Positions 1 to 9,871 are shown, counted from the stretch's first letter. The stretch: 64,000 nt of DNA from Enterobacter vonholyi (GCF_008364555.1 NZ_VTUC01000004.1:62001-126000), one strand, 5' to 3'. Numbers and translations: made by a program. The notes: generated by a model from the letters alone, not told the origin.

Positions 1-625
1 GGCGCAGGAAGAAGATAAACGGCACGATTAAACAGCCGAACAGGAATGGGATGCGCCAGCCCCATTCGCGAATGGCGATCTCCGCCATCAGGGCATTCAG
101 AGCGAAGCCCATCCCCGCGGCGACCATAATGGCGACCTGCTGGCTGCCGGACTGCCAGCTGGTGTAAAACCCTTTGCGGCCCGGCGTGGCGATTTCAGCC
201 AGATAGACCGAGACGCCCCCAAGCTCCGCACCGGCGGAAAAGCCCTGCAGCAGACGGCCCGTCAGCACCAGCAGCGGCGCCCACAGACCGATGCTTTGAT
301 AAGAGGGGATAAGCACGATCAGAAACGTCCCCGCCGCCATGATGGAGAGCGTGACGATCAGTCCCTTTCTGCGCCCCACCTTGTCGATATAGGCGCCAAG
401 CACGATGGCCCCGATGGGACGCATCAAAAAGCCCGCGCCGAAGACGGCGAAGGTCATCATCAGCGACGCAAATTCACTGCTCGCCGGGAAGAACGTGTGG
501 GCGATATATGTGGCATAGAAGCCGAACAGAAAGAAATCGAACTGCTCAAGAAAGTTGCCGGACGTCACGCGAAGTATGGCGCCCGCTTTCGAGCGTACGG
601 TTGCAGGTGAGGTTGAGGAAAACAT
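1..625 (-). CDS. MFS citrate/tricarballylate-type proton symporter (N-terminal part, cut by window edge)
   Basis: The frame runs leftward from an ATG at 625, preceded by GGAGATAACC as ribosome binding site, and leaves the window without a stop, giving about 208 N-terminal residues. The protein begins [20 protein letters not shown] and continues with a membrane segment containing [20 protein letters not shown]. The MFS motif between helices 2 and 3 is present ([12 protein letters not shown]), followed by an [18 protein letters not shown] segment. These match the metabolite:H+ symporter family, especially CitA/TcuC transporters for citrate or tricarballylate. The substrate is inferred from resemblance. 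Any tcuA/B/R partners would lie outside the window. The next gene downstream is not visible. Confidence 0.85.
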   Translation of the reverse strand, partial: MFSSTSPATVRSKAGAILRVTSGNFLEQFDFFLFGFYATYIAHTFFPASSEFASLMMTFAVFGAGFLMRPIGAIVLGAYIDKVGRRKGLIVTLSIMAAGTFLIVLIPSYQSIGLWAPLLVLTGRLLQGFSAGAELGGVSVYLAEIATPGRKGFYTSWQSGSQQVAIMVAAGMGFALNALMAEIAIREWGWRIPFLFGCLIVPFIFFLR

Positions 626-870
626 GGTTATCTCCAGTTTTATTGTTGACGTTTTACGCGTCTGTTTCTGAAAACTGGATCAGGATGAGGAATTAGATAA
701 GCGCAAATGCCGCATCGACTGATGCATTTCTTGCATGAATATAATCCGACGAATAAATACAATTAATGGCAACAATAACTTAACAAACGGTTGGCTTTTT
801 ATTCACCAATATTCTGTAAGTCTCTGATATTGCGATTTTGTGATGTGGCGCAGAGGCGCGTTTCAGAATG

Positions 871-898
871 AGCCGGGTAACCGCTTCATTACCCGGCT
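871..898 (-). terminator. Hairpin after the serine hydrolase gene
   Basis: Ten-base perfect arms AGCCGGGTAA and TTACCCGGCT flank an 8-base loop, 8 bases past the leftward hydrolase stop. There is no clear U-run after it, so it may stabilise the 3' end rather than act as a classical terminator. Confidence 0.4.
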
Positions 899-906
899 GA
901 TGCAAT

Positions 907-2205
907 TTAGCGCAGCGCCCTGGCAATCGCGCTAAACATCAGAGAGGCTTCCAGCGGCTGGGCACTGAAGGACGGTTCCGCCTGCGGCCAGGTAGACCAC
1001 TGGACGATGACCAGATTTTCCTTTGGGTTCACCACGATCATTTGCCCGAAAATGCCCAGCGCCCAGAGCGAACCTTTCAGCGAATCCTGTGCCGTCGGCT
1101 CTACGCCCGTGGCGTTGGCGGGCACTTCATTGTTCCACCACTGATAGCCATACAGCCCCTCGGGATGGGCGTCTGACACCGAGCCTTTGGCCTTCGTCCA
1201 GTCTGACGACTGCCTGATCCAGTTTTCCGGCAGTACGGTCTTACCGTTCGGTAACGTACCGTTGTTCAGGATAAATTGCCCGAAGCGTCCCCAGTCCTCC
1301 AGCGTGGCGTTAAAGCCGTGCGCGCCGACGTCGTGCTGGCCTTTGCTGTAGGCATGCCACACGCCGTCGCTCGCCATGCCGTAAGGCTGCCAGATGCTTT
1401 TCTCCAGATAGGCTGCGAGCGTCATGCCGGTGGCCCGCTCCAGCACGTCACCCAGCAGCCAGGCACCGCCCGAAGAGTAAGACCAGTTCTCTCCGGCCGG
1501 ATGCGCTCTGCGCAGCCCCTTCACCAGCTTGCGCACGCAGTCATAGGTACCCGGCTTCGCCTCGCACTCGGTGAGCTGCGCAAAGTCGGAGTGGGGGTTG
1601 GTGTAATCCTCGTTCCAGGCCACGCCGGACGTATGGGTGATCAGCTGTCTGAGCGTCACGCCGTCCCACGCGGTGCCTTTCAGATCGGGTTCATACCGCG
1701 TGATCCGATCGTCAAGCGAGTGGATCTTTCCCTCTTTGAGGGCTACGCCCACCAGCGCCGATACCACCGATTTCCCAACCGAGCGCGAGGTCCAGAGCGT
1801 CGAGTCGGTATTGCCCTCTCCAAGATACTTCCAGGCGATTTTGCCGTCCTTCAGCACCAGCATGCCGCTGACGTTCTGCCGCTGGAGGTAGTCCTTAAGG
1901 CCGTAGCGCCTGCCGTTAACCTGATAGTGTGCGTCCGTGAGCGGCTTGTCCGACATTTCCAGCGGCACGGCGCTACCGTGGCGGAAAACATCCCCGGGGT
2001 AGTTGCGGTAGTCATTGCGAAAGCCCACCACGCGATCGGCCTGACTCCAGGTGAGCATCTTATGGGTGTCAGGCAGCGTGGTGTCGAAGGGGGCAGGGCA
2101 AGCGCTGAGGTCGGTGCCTATACAGGCGGCCACTGCCGCAGGGGAGATCAGGGTGCTGAAGATAAGGCCCGCCAGCAGGGCATGGTTTACTTTTCTGTTT
2201 TTCAT
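907..2205 (-). CDS. Exported serine hydrolase of the beta-lactamase / 6-aminohexanoate-dimer hydrolase family
   Basis: This 432-residue protein has a signal peptide (about residues 1-27, ending AAVA-A). A penicillin-binding-protein-like transpeptidase fold follows. The catalytic SxxK is Ser142-Val-Gly-Lys145, the second motif is Tyr243-Ser-Ser, and a GIFGQM segment sits near the C-terminus where the third motif is expected. The motifs and length suit class-C-like esterases and amidases of the NylB/EstB type rather than a true AmpC beta-lactamase. It is probably periplasmic and the substrate is unknown. It is divergent from the LysR gene at 2312, with 106 bp between them, so that regulator is its likely controller. 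Confidence 0.8.
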   Translation of the reverse strand: MKNRKVNHALLAGLIFSTLISPAAVAACIGTDLSACPAPFDTTLPDTHKMLTWSQADRVVGFRNDYRNYPGDVFRHGSAVPLEMSDKPLTDAHYQVNGRRYGLKDYLQRQNVSGMLVLKDGKIAWKYLGEGNTDSTLWTSRSVGKSVVSALVGVALKEGKIHSLDDRITRYEPDLKGTAWDGVTLRQLITHTSGVAWNEDYTNPHSDFAQLTECEAKPGTYDCVRKLVKGLRRAHPAGENWSYSSGGAWLLGDVLERATGMTLAAYLEKSIWQPYGMASDGVWHAYSKGQHDVGAHGFNATLEDWGRFGQFILNNGTLPNGKTVLPENWIRQSSDWTKAKGSVSDAHPEGLYGYQWWNNEVPANATGVEPTAQDSLKGSLWALGIFGQMIVVNPKENLVIVQWSTWPQAEPSFSAQPLEASLMFSAIARALR

Positions 2206-2254
2206 ATCCGTCTCTTACAGGTTAGGAACGGCTTCAGTTTAAAAACCCCGGGGC

Positions 2255-2290
2255 TATAATAAAAAACGCGTAGCGGGGGAAAATCCCCCT
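2255..2290. promoter_or_regulatory. Divergent promoter region with palindrome between hydrolase and LysR genes
   Basis: A TATAAT hexamer at 2255-2260 suits rightward transcription of the LysR gene. A perfect inverted repeat (GGGGGA, AAA, TCCCCC; 2275-2289) lies between it and the LysR start. The palindrome is a candidate operator, but no T-N11-A LysR box was established. Confidence 0.35.
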
Positions 2291-2311
2291 AAAAAACAGA
2301 GGGAGCGTAGC

Positions 2312-3205
2312 GTGGCGGGACTGATTTACTCTTTTGCACAGCTCGAGGCATTTACCGCCGTGGCCGAGAACGGGAGCCTGAGTAAAGCCGCGGTGGCGCT
2401 GAAGAAGGACCGAACGACGCTTCGCGATCTGGTTGATTTTCTTGAGGATGGGTTAGGCTACGCGCTGTTTATTCGCGACGGCCGCACCCTGCGGCTCACG
2501 CCCGAAGGGGAACAGCTTCAGCGCCAGGCGCACCTCCTGATGCGGCAGGTAAAAGCCTTTGAGGCGTTTGCCAGAGAGGTGCCGCACGGTGCCACGCAGG
2601 ACCTGACGCTGGTCTACGATCCTTTTACGCCCAGAGCCTTTCTGCATGGGGTGATTGCTGAAATGGCGGTGCGAAAAATCCGCCTGAGCCTTATCTGCGC
2701 CTCGCGGGATGAATCGGAACGGCTGCTGGCGAATAACGACGCGGATCTGGCCATCTGCCAGGCACGCAACCGCAGCGTGGGCAACGATATGGAGTGGCGG
2801 GCCCTGGGGGCCATCGAGATGGATTTTTATGCCGCCAGCGGGCTGTTTGCGGACAGTGCTTCCCCTCTGTCGCTGCTCGATCTCTCCCTGGTACCTCAGG
2901 TCGTAATGCACCCCGCCTCGGACGAGCCGGTGGCGCGCCGCCTGCAGATTTCCGGGCATACCCTCTTTACCAATGAGCCGGAGATGCTGCGCGGTCTGCT
3001 GGAGCGCGGCTGCGGCTGGGGATTCTTACCGACGCATTTTCACGCCGGTCAGTGGCAAAACGTAAAAAGGCTGCACACCGAAGTGGGCAGCCAGGGAATT
3101 GGTCAGACGATGGTCACCATCTGGAAGCCGGGGAGCGACAAGCGCAGCACAATCGCTGAAACGCTGTCGCTCTTGCCGGACGTATGGAAGCAATCAGCGC
3201 TGTGA
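2312..3205 (+). CDS. LysR-family transcriptional regulator
   Basis: The 297-residue protein has the LysR winged helix at about residues 5-64 ([20 protein letters not shown], then a recognition helix and LTPEGEQL). A periplasmic-binding-protein-like effector domain follows from about residue 90. The start is GTG at 2312, chosen because GGGAG lies 6 bases upstream and the protein aligns from its first residues with LysR members. It is divergent from the serine hydrolase, the classic layout for a LysR regulator and its target. Its last 12 bases overlap the convergent fumarase gene. The effector is unknown. Confidence 0.88.
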   Translation: MAGLIYSFAQLEAFTAVAENGSLSKAAVALKKDRTTLRDLVDFLEDGLGYALFIRDGRTLRLTPEGEQLQRQAHLLMRQVKAFEAFAREVPHGATQDLTLVYDPFTPRAFLHGVIAEMAVRKIRLSLICASRDESERLLANNDADLAICQARNRSVGNDMEWRALGAIEMDFYAASGLFADSASPLSLLDLSLVPQVVMHPASDEPVARRLQISGHTLFTNEPEMLRGLLERGCGWGFLPTHFHAGQWQNVKRLHTEVGSQGIGQTMVTIWKPGSDKRSTIAETLSLLPDVWKQSAL

Positions 3206-4843
3206 ACAGCCTTTACACTGCTGGTTCTGGATCTGCTGGAAGAAATCGTTGCCTTTGTCATCCACCAGGATAAACGCCGGGAAGTTCTCGACTTCGATCT
3301 TCCAGATAGCTTCCATGCCCAGCTCCGGATACGCGACGCACTCCAGGCTCTTAATGCTGTTTTGCGCCAGCACCGCCGCCGGGCCGCCAATGCTGCCCAG
3401 GTAGAAGCCGCCGTGCTTATGGCAGGCGTCGGTTACCTGCTGGCTGCGGTTGCCTTTTGCCAGCATGATCATGCTCGCGCCGTGGGACTGCAGCAGGTCC
3501 ACATATGAATCCATGCGTCCCGCCGTGGTTGGGCCAAGTGAGCCAGACGCGTAGCCTTCCGGCGTTTTGGCCGGGCCCGCGTAGTAGATCGGGTGATCTT
3601 TGACGTACTGCGGCAGTTCTTCACCGTTGTCGATCAGCTCTTTCAGCTTCGCGTGGGCGATGTCGCGCGCCACGATGATGGTCCCGTTCAGCGACAGGCG
3701 GGTAGAGACCGGGTGCGCAGAAAGCTGCGCCAGGATCTCATTCATCGGCTTGTTCAGGTTGATGCTGACCACGTCGCCTTCGCCCTGCTGGCGCAGCGAT
3801 TCAGGAATATACTGGCCCGGGTTGTGCTCCAGCTTCTCAATCCAGATCCCGTCGCGGTTGATTTTCGCTTTGATGTTGCGGTCCGCGGAGCAGGAGACGC
3901 CCATGCCAATCGGGCAGGACGCGCCGTGGCGCGGCAGGCGGATCACGCGGATGTCGTGGGCGAAGTATTTACCGCCAAACTGCGCGCCGAGGCCGAGGTT
4001 CTGTGCTTCCTGGAGCAGCTCCTGTTCGAGCTGAACGTCGCGGAACGCCTGGCCGTGTTCGTTGCCTTCCGTTGGCAGCGCGTCGTAGTAGCGCGTGGAG
4101 GCCAGCTTCACGGTTTTCAGCGTGGCTTCCGCCGAGGTTCCGCCGATAACAAAGGCAATGTGGTACGGCGGGCAGGCTGCTGTCCCCAGGGTACGCATCT
4201 TCTCAACCAGGTAATTTTTCAGCTTAGCCGGGGTGATCAGCGCTTTGGTTTCCTGGTAGAGATAGGTTTTGTTGGCAGAACCGCCGCCTTTTGCCATGCA
4301 CAGGAATTTGTATTCGTCACCGTCCACGCTGTAGAGGTCAATCTGCGCGGGCAGGTTGGTGCCGGTATTCACCTCTTTATACATGTCCAGCGCAGCGTTC
4401 TGGGAGTAGCGCAGGTTGTCTTCAATGTAGGTGTTGTAAACCCCCTGGCTCAGCGCCGCTTCGTCACCGCCGCCGGTCCAGACGCGCTGGCCTTTTTTAC
4501 CCATGATAATGGCCGTGCCGGTATCCTGGCAGGTCGGCAGCACGCCTTTGGCCGCGATCTCAGAGTTACGCAGGAACTGCAGGGCAACGTATTTGTCGTT
4601 CTGGCTGGCTTCCGGGTCGTTGAGAATGGCGGCAACCTGCTTCTGATGGGAAGGACGCAGCATAAACGCGGCGTCGTGGAAGGCCTGTTGCGCCAGCAGG
4701 GTCAGGGCTTCCGGCTCCACTTTCAGGATTTCCTGGCCTTCGAACTCGGCAACGGAGACGTGCTCTTTGGTCAGCAGGTAGTATTCGGTGTCGTCATGCG
4801 AAAGAGGGAAGGGGTTCTGGTAGATAAACGGTTTGTTTGACAT
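3194..4843 (-). CDS. fumB: Class I fumarate hydratase, iron-sulfur (FumB/FumA type)
   Basis: This 549-residue enzyme interconverts fumarate and L-malate using an oxygen-sensitive [4Fe-4S] cluster. The three cluster cysteines of the E. coli enzyme are at the same positions: Cys105 (LPTCQDTG), Cys224 (AACPPYH) and Cys318 (GVSC). The start at 4843 (MSNKPFIYQ) aligns exactly with E. coli FumA/FumB; a longer frame to 4921 reads through the upstream hairpin and is rejected. The gene lies 56 bp downstream of a dicarboxylate transporter and about 6 kb from dcuSR, and in E. coli fumB also neighbours dcuSR and a transporter. This favours the anaerobic FumB role over FumA, although sequence alone does not separate them. 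Confidence 0.92.
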   Translation of the reverse strand: MSNKPFIYQNPFPLSHDDTEYYLLTKEHVSVAEFEGQEILKVEPEALTLLAQQAFHDAAFMLRPSHQKQVAAILNDPEASQNDKYVALQFLRNSEIAAKGVLPTCQDTGTAIIMGKKGQRVWTGGGDEAALSQGVYNTYIEDNLRYSQNAALDMYKEVNTGTNLPAQIDLYSVDGDEYKFLCMAKGGGSANKTYLYQETKALITPAKLKNYLVEKMRTLGTAACPPYHIAFVIGGTSAEATLKTVKLASTRYYDALPTEGNEHGQAFRDVQLEQELLQEAQNLGLGAQFGGKYFAHDIRVIRLPRHGASCPIGMGVSCSADRNIKAKINRDGIWIEKLEHNPGQYIPESLRQQGEGDVVSINLNKPMNEILAQLSAHPVSTRLSLNGTIIVARDIAHAKLKELIDNGEELPQYVKDHPIYYAGPAKTPEGYASGSLGPTTAGRMDSYVDLLQSHGASMIMLAKGNRSQQVTDACHKHGGFYLGSIGGPAAVLAQNSIKSLECVAYPELGMEAIWKIEVENFPAFILVDDKGNDFFQQIQNQQCKGCSQR

Positions 4844-4861
4844 AGCGTATTGCTCCACAAA

Positions 4862-4893
4862 AAATAAAACCGCCGGAGGAGAAGTCCGGCGGT
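4862..4893 (-). terminator. Rho-independent terminator/attenuator between transporter and fumarase genes
   Basis: Read leftward, perfect 9-base arms ACCGCCGGA and TCCGGCGGT with a 7-base loop (4869-4893) are followed by a T-rich run (TTTTATTTTTT). It lies between the transporter stop and the fumarase start, so fumarase transcription from the upstream promoter would depend on read-through. Confidence 0.75.
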
Positions 4894-4899
4894 CAGGAA

Positions 4900-6408
4900 T
4901 CAGAACATCATGGACATCCACGGATAGCCAATCAGCAGGAGGGCCGCCAGGAAGATGGCACCGAAGATGGTGCCGAGGCGCCAGTAGTCTTTGGTTGGCA
5001 GGTAGCCGCTACCGTAGTAGATCGGGCTTGGGCCAGTACCGTACGGGGTGATGATCCCCATCACACCCAGCGAGGTCACCATCAGCAGAACAAACACTTC
5101 CATATTCATGCCCGGGATGGTGGAAGCGATGGTCAACATCGCTGGCAGTAGCGCCGTAGTGTGCGCGGTGGTGCTGGCAAACAGGTAGTGCAGCAGGTAG
5201 AACGCCAGCAGCAGGACGATGGTCGCCACGCCCGGAGAGATACCGCTCATCAGCAGACCGCCTTCTTTACCCAGCCAGCTGATAAAGCCGGTAGAGGAGA
5301 GACCATCCGCCAGCGCCACCAGGGTGGCGAACCAGACGAAGGTGTTCCACGCGGCTTTGTTACCGGTGATGTCGTTCCACTCCAGCACGCCGGTCCACAG
5401 CATCAGGCCGACGATGAGCAGGGCAGCCATAGCCGGTTCAATCCACGCGGCGGCGAAGATCCACATCAGCAGCGCGCAGCACACGAACACCAGCAGCAGA
5501 ATTTCATTGCGGGACAGTTTGCCGAGTTTTTCCAGTTCGCGGGTCGCCCACAGCGGCACTTCGTTGTTGACCTTCACTTCAGGCGGGTAGAACCAGTAGG
5601 CCAGCAGCGGCATGGTCAGAATCAGCAGAATACCCAGCGGCAGGAAGGCGAGGAACCAGGTGCCCCAGGAGATATCAATCCCAACCGTACTTTTCACCAG
5701 CGCCAGGGCCAGCAGGTTTGGCGCGAGGGCGGAGAGGAACATTGAACTTGTGATACAGGCCGCGGTGATCGCCACCCACATCAGGTACGAACCAATCTTA
5801 CGCGCGCTTGGGTCATTAGGTTTTGAACCGTACAGCGGCGGCAGGTTAGCGATGATCGGGTAGATGGTCCCGCCGCTGCGCGCGGTGTTGGACGGGGTGA
5901 ACGGTGCCAGCAGCAGGTCAGCAAACGTAATTGCGTAACCGAGCGTCAGGCTGCGACGGCCGAGGTATTTCACCAGAATCAGCGCCAGACGGCGGCCGAA
6001 GCGGGTTTTGTCATAGCCTGCGGCGAACATAAAGGCACCGAAAATCAGCCAGACGGTAGAGTTACCAAACCCGCTTACCGCCCATTTAAAGGAGGCGCCA
6101 GCCAGCTTGAATTTAGGATCGGCCAGCTGTTCAGGGCTAAACAGCACCCACTGGCTGCACAGGGCAATGGCGACCACGCCGGTCAGACCGATCACCGCAC
6201 CTGGCAGCGGTTCGAAGATCAAACCGACGATCACGCCGACAAAGATTGCGAAGTAGTGCCATGCGTAAGGAGGCAGGCCTTCCGGTACCGGAACAAACAG
6301 CAGCAGTACGGCGACGATGACGGGCAGTGCCATCATCAGCAGACGTTTTGCGTTTCCATTTGATGCCTGGTTCGCCACAGGGGGCGTTACAGCAGTTTTT
6401 GTATTCAT
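4900..6408 (-). CDS. DASS-family dicarboxylate/anion permease (CitT/TtdT type)
   Basis: This 502-residue inner membrane protein has roughly 12-14 hydrophobic segments. It carries the divalent anion:sodium symporter family signatures around [20 protein letters not shown] and, near the C-terminus, [19 protein letters not shown]. It resembles both TtdT (L-tartrate/succinate antiporter) and CitT (citrate/succinate antiporter) of E. coli. Linkage with fumarase, a fumarate reductase-like enzyme and dcuSR suggests exchange of fumarate, malate, tartrate or succinate. The exact substrate cannot be read from sequence. It is the first gene of a leftward unit with the fumarase gene, and an FNR site lies about 200 bp upstream. 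Confidence 0.88.
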   Translation of the reverse strand: MNTKTAVTPPVANQASNGNAKRLLMMALPVIVAVLLLFVPVPEGLPPYAWHYFAIFVGVIVGLIFEPLPGAVIGLTGVVAIALCSQWVLFSPEQLADPKFKLAGASFKWAVSGFGNSTVWLIFGAFMFAAGYDKTRFGRRLALILVKYLGRRSLTLGYAITFADLLLAPFTPSNTARSGGTIYPIIANLPPLYGSKPNDPSARKIGSYLMWVAITAACITSSMFLSALAPNLLALALVKSTVGIDISWGTWFLAFLPLGILLILTMPLLAYWFYPPEVKVNNEVPLWATRELEKLGKLSRNEILLLVFVCCALLMWIFAAAWIEPAMAALLIVGLMLWTGVLEWNDITGNKAAWNTFVWFATLVALADGLSSTGFISWLGKEGGLLMSGISPGVATIVLLLAFYLLHYLFASTTAHTTALLPAMLTIASTIPGMNMEVFVLLMVTSLGVMGIITPYGTGPSPIYYGSGYLPTKDYWRLGTIFGAIFLAALLLIGYPWMSMMF

Positions 6409-6570
6409 AGTTTCACGTCTTAAGTTGTCAAAGATTCGGTCGAACTGAAAAACAAAATCACTTTCTTAAGTTTCTTTGCTTTTTTTAGTTATTAAAGGTG
6501 CAATTTTGTATTTTCAGTAATAGCAATTTAACGCTTTTGTAGATGCGCTAAATTAAAAATTGATGATGTT

Positions 6571-6614
6571 TTTATATTGCGCCTTTGGATGCCATAACTA
6601 TTGATCGCGATCAA
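6571..6614 (-). promoter_or_regulatory. FNR box with -10-like hexamer (anaerobic promoter of transporter-fumarase unit)
   Basis: TTGATCGCGATCAA at 6601-6614 is a perfect match to the FNR consensus (TTGAT-N4-ATCAA). On the minus strand a TATAAA hexamer (6576-6571) lies about 34 bp from the box centre, close to class II FNR spacing. This suggests anaerobic activation of the leftward permease-fumarase transcript. The same box is about 410 bp from the rightward flavoprotein start, so an effect there is possible but less likely. Confidence 0.7.
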
Positions 6615-7017
6615 AAAAACAGAATTGCAGCGTTATTTTTATGCTTTTATTAATAACCACTCAGGCGTATGTGGGTATTACCTGTTTTATTGGTTTGTTT
6701 TATCATTTTCGTAACATTTATGCTTTCTTTGTTTTTTTATATTCTTGTTTTTTATGGTTTTGTATGTGATATGGAAATTGGTTTTACCAATTTTTATTTA
6801 ACGAATTTTAAATTATTGTGAATGACTGAATTACATTCGCTAACACCAATGTGTTATTTGTGTTATTGCGGGGATTAAATAGTTTTTTAACTAACGTAAT
6901 AACTTTAGAAACTAAAAAAATCATTATATTAATATCATGACATCGGCAAATAACGACGAACTAAAAAATCAATCCGATAACGAATTCTTAATTTTTTAAA
7001 AGTTTGGAGTTTCTATT
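6615..7017. other. AT-rich regulatory gap before the flavoprotein gene
   Basis: This is the rightward half of the 609 bp gap between divergent fumarate genes. It is strongly AT-rich with many T and A tracts and no credible gene. It should hold the promoter of the 7018 gene and probably DcuR sites, but no specific box was assigned. A GGAG element (AGTTTGGAG) sits 9-10 bases before the ATG. Confidence 0.5.
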
Positions 7018-9798
7018 ATGAGCACTAACGAACGCATTCTTAGCCCCTTCACATTACCGAATGGCACTGAACTGAAAAACCGTTTGTTAATGGCCCCTAT
7101 GACCACCTGCACCGGCTATTACGACGGCACCGTTACCAGCGAACTGGTGGAGTACTATCGTGCCCGCTCCGGCAGTATCGGCACCATCATTGTGGAGTGC
7201 TGCTTCGTCGACGATCTCGGTCTGGCCTTCCCGGGCGCGATCGGGATTGATAATGACGAGAAAATTGCCGGGCTGGCGAAAATCGCAGAGGCGATTAAAT
7301 CTAAAGGCTCTAAGGCCCTGCTGCAGATCTACCACGGCGGCCGCATGGTTGACCCGAAACTGATCGGTGGCCGTACGCCGGTTGGCCCAAGCGCTGTTGC
7401 CGCGCCGCGTGAGGGCGCAGCAACGCCAGTGGCGCTGACTGGCGAAGAAGTCGAAGGCATGATCGGCAAGTTTGGTGAAGCGGTGCGCCGCGCGATCCAG
7501 GCCGGCTTCGACGGCGTGGAAATCCACGGGGCGAATACCTATCTGATTCAGCAGTTCTATTCGCCAAACTCTAACCAGCGTGACGACGAGTGGGGCGGCA
7601 GCCGCGATAACCGCGCGAAGTTCCCGCTGGCGGTTCTGGATATCACCCACAAAATGGTGCGCCAGTACGCGGACGACGCCTTTATTATTGGCTACCGCTT
7701 CTCTCCTGAAGAGCTTGAAGTGCCGGGCATTCGCTTTGAAGACACCATGTACCTGCTGGAAAAACTGGCGGCTCGCGGCGTGGACTACCTCCACTTCTCC
7801 GTCGGCGCGACCCTGCGTCCTTCCATTGTTGACACCCAGGACCCGACGCCGCTTATCGAAAAATACTGCGCGATGCGTTCTGAAACGCTGGCGCAGGTTC
7901 CGGTGATGGGCGTGGGCGGCGTAGTGAATGCCGCCGATGCCAATGAAGCGCTTGAACACGGCTACGACCTGATTGCCGTTGGCCGCGCCACCATCGCTTA
8001 TCCGGACTGGACAGACCGCATCGCGGCCGGGGAAAACCTGGAGCTGTTTATGGACAGCACCCAGCGCGAGGCGCTGAACATTCCTGAGCCGCTGTGGCGC
8101 TTCTCGCTGGTGGAAGCGATGATCCGCGACATGAGCATGGGCGAATCGAAATTCAAACCGGGCATGTTTACTGAGAAGGTGCAGGACGACGCTAACGAAC
8201 TGGTGATTAACGTCAGCCTGGAAACCGACCGCATTGCGGACATCGAGCTGGCCTCCGGCCCGAGCGAAGACGTTGAGTTTGTGACCAGCTTTGAAGAGAT
8301 CCGTACCCGCATTCTGGATGCCAATACCCCGCACGTGGATGCCATCACCGGCGCAACCAGCCAGAGTGAAGCGGTGAAGAAAGCGGTCTCTAAAGCGATG
8401 CTGAAATCCAGCAAAGCGCTGGCAGCGGAAGAGGGCGTTGACCCGAACGAAACCCGCAGCGTGGACGTGGTGGTTGTCGGCAGCGGCGGCGCCGGTCTGG
8501 CGGCGGCGATTCAGGCTCACGACGAAGGCGCGAGCGTGCTAATCGTCGAGAAAATGCCAACCATCGGCGGGAACACCATTAAAGCTTCTGCCGGTATGAA
8601 CGCCGCCGAAACCCGCTTCCAGCGCGTGAAGGGCATTCAGGACAGCAAAGAGCTGTTCTACCAGGAAAGCCTGAAAGGCGGAGGCAACAAGAACAACCCT
8701 GAACTGCTGCGCCGCTTCGTCGAGAACGCGCCGCAGGCAATTGAGTGGCTGGCAACCCGCGGCATCATGCTGAACGACATCACCACCACCGGCGGGATGA
8801 GCATCGACCGTACTCACCGTCCAAAAGACGGTTCTGCGGTGGGCGGTTACCTGATTAGCGGCCTGGTGCGTAACGTCAACAAACGCAACATCGAGGTAAT
8901 GCTGGATACCTCCGTCAGCGACATTATCTTCGAAAACGGTGAAGTCACCGGCGTGCGCCTGACCACCGAAGAGAATGAAACCGTCACCGTGGCAGCGAAA
9001 AGCGTGATTGTCGCCACAGGCGGCTTCAGCGCCAACAGCCAGATGGTCGTGAAATACCGTCCGGATCTGGAAGGTTTCGTCACCACCAACCACAAAGGGG
9101 CGACCGGTGGCGGTATCGCGCTACTGGAGCGCATCGGGGCTGGCACTGTCGATATGGGCGAGATCCAGATCCACCCAACCGTTGAGCAGAAAACCTCGTA
9201 CCTGATTTCCGAATCCATCCGCGGCGGCGGGGCGATTCTGGTCAATCAGAAAGGGGAACGCTTCTACAACGAAATGTCGACCCGCGATAAAGTCTCGGCG
9301 TCAATCATCGCGCTGCCGGAGAAATACGCATACATCGTCTTTGACGAGCATGTTCGCGCCAAAAACAAAGCCGCGGATGAGTACATCGCTAAAGGCTTCG
9401 TGACCAGCGCCAGCTCGCCAAAAGCGCTGGCGGAAGCGCTCGGCATGGATTACCACGCTTTCCTGGCGACCCTGGAACGTTACAACGGTTTCGTTGAAAA
9501 ACAGCACGATGACGACTTTGGACGTACCACCGCGCTGCGTGCGCCAATCAATGAAGGGCCATTCTACGCCATTCAGATTGCGCCGGGCGTGCACCACACC
9601 ATGGGCGGCGTGACCATCAACACCGAAACCTGCGTGCTGGACAGCAACCACAACGTGCTGCCAGGTGCGTTTGCGGCCGGTGAAGTGGTCGGCGGGATCC
9701 ACGGCGGCAACCGTATCGGCGGTAACGCAGTGGCAGATATCATCATTTTTGGTACCCTTGCAGGACATCAGGCGGCTCTGCGTTCGAAAAAGATGTAA
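7018..9798 (+). CDS. Three-domain soluble fumarate reductase-like flavoprotein (OYE + FMN-binding + FAD domains)
   Basis: This 926-residue cytoplasmic protein has no signal peptide. Residues about 5-365 form an Old Yellow Enzyme barrel (YHGGRM, EIHGANTYLIQQFYSPNSN), the expected NAD(P)H-accepting module. Residues about 375-460 form an FMN_bind domain ending in Asp441-Ala-Ile-Thr-Gly-Ala-Thr447, the motif in which ApbE attaches FMN to threonine. Residues about 482-920 form the flavocytochrome c / fumarate reductase FAD domain, with GSGGAG at 488-493, HHTMGGV and GGNRIGGNA. From memory, a Klebsiella pneumoniae enzyme of this architecture was characterised as an NADH:fumarate reductase. The adjacent apbE and dcuRS genes support fumarate as substrate; a related enoate such as acrylate or urocanate is the main alternative. 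Confidence 0.88.
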   Translation: MSTNERILSPFTLPNGTELKNRLLMAPMTTCTGYYDGTVTSELVEYYRARSGSIGTIIVECCFVDDLGLAFPGAIGIDNDEKIAGLAKIAEAIKSKGSKALLQIYHGGRMVDPKLIGGRTPVGPSAVAAPREGAATPVALTGEEVEGMIGKFGEAVRRAIQAGFDGVEIHGANTYLIQQFYSPNSNQRDDEWGGSRDNRAKFPLAVLDITHKMVRQYADDAFIIGYRFSPEELEVPGIRFEDTMYLLEKLAARGVDYLHFSVGATLRPSIVDTQDPTPLIEKYCAMRSETLAQVPVMGVGGVVNAADANEALEHGYDLIAVGRATIAYPDWTDRIAAGENLELFMDSTQREALNIPEPLWRFSLVEAMIRDMSMGESKFKPGMFTEKVQDDANELVINVSLETDRIADIELASGPSEDVEFVTSFEEIRTRILDANTPHVDAITGATSQSEAVKKAVSKAMLKSSKALAAEEGVDPNETRSVDVVVVGSGGAGLAAAIQAHDEGASVLIVEKMPTIGGNTIKASAGMNAAETRFQRVKGIQDSKELFYQESLKGGGNKNNPELLRRFVENAPQAIEWLATRGIMLNDITTTGGMSIDRTHRPKDGSAVGGYLISGLVRNVNKRNIEVMLDTSVSDIIFENGEVTGVRLTTEENETVTVAAKSVIVATGGFSANSQMVVKYRPDLEGFVTTNHKGATGGGIALLERIGAGTVDMGEIQIHPTVEQKTSYLISESIRGGGAILVNQKGERFYNEMSTRDKVSASIIALPEKYAYIVFDEHVRAKNKAADEYIAKGFVTSASSPKALAEALGMDYHAFLATLERYNGFVEKQHDDDFGRTTALRAPINEGPFYAIQIAPGVHHTMGGVTINTETCVLDSNHNVLPGAFAAGEVVGGIHGGNRIGGNAVADIIIFGTLAGHQAALRSKKM

Positions 9799-9814
9799 GG
9801 CACCTGCTTCCCAG

Positions 9815-9871
9815 GCCGGATACGCGCAGCGATATCCGGCATTTTCCCCGGCGGCGCGGAGCTTGCCGGGG
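9815..9871. repeat. Two REP-like hairpins between the flavoprotein and apbE genes
   Basis: GCCGGATA...TATCCGGC (9815-9840) and CCCCGGC...GCCGGGG (9846-9871) are perfect inverted repeats filling the 94 bp gap. The first resembles the core of enterobacterial REP elements. They may reduce or stabilise transcription between the two genes. No U-run follows, so full termination is unlikely. Confidence 0.55.

Noticed and set aside
907-2205. Calling the serine hydrolase a chromosomal AmpC beta-lactamase
   Set aside because: AmpC would be about 380 aa with S-x-S-K and Y-A/S-N motifs; here the protein is 432 aa with SVGK and YSS and resembles NylB/EstB-type hydrolases.
1276-2259. Long rightward ORF of 327 codons opposite the serine hydrolase
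   Set aside because: Composition is that of an antisense frame of a GC-rich gene, with no RBS or family motif; the hydrolase on the other strand has catalytic motifs and a signal peptide.
3593-4840. Rightward 415-codon ORF opposite fumarase
   Set aside because: Shadow of the fumarase gene, which has all three Fe-S cysteines.
7087-8520. Leftward 477-codon ORF opposite the flavoprotein
   Set aside because: His/Arg/Val-rich shadow frame without domains; the + strand holds three recognisable flavin domains.
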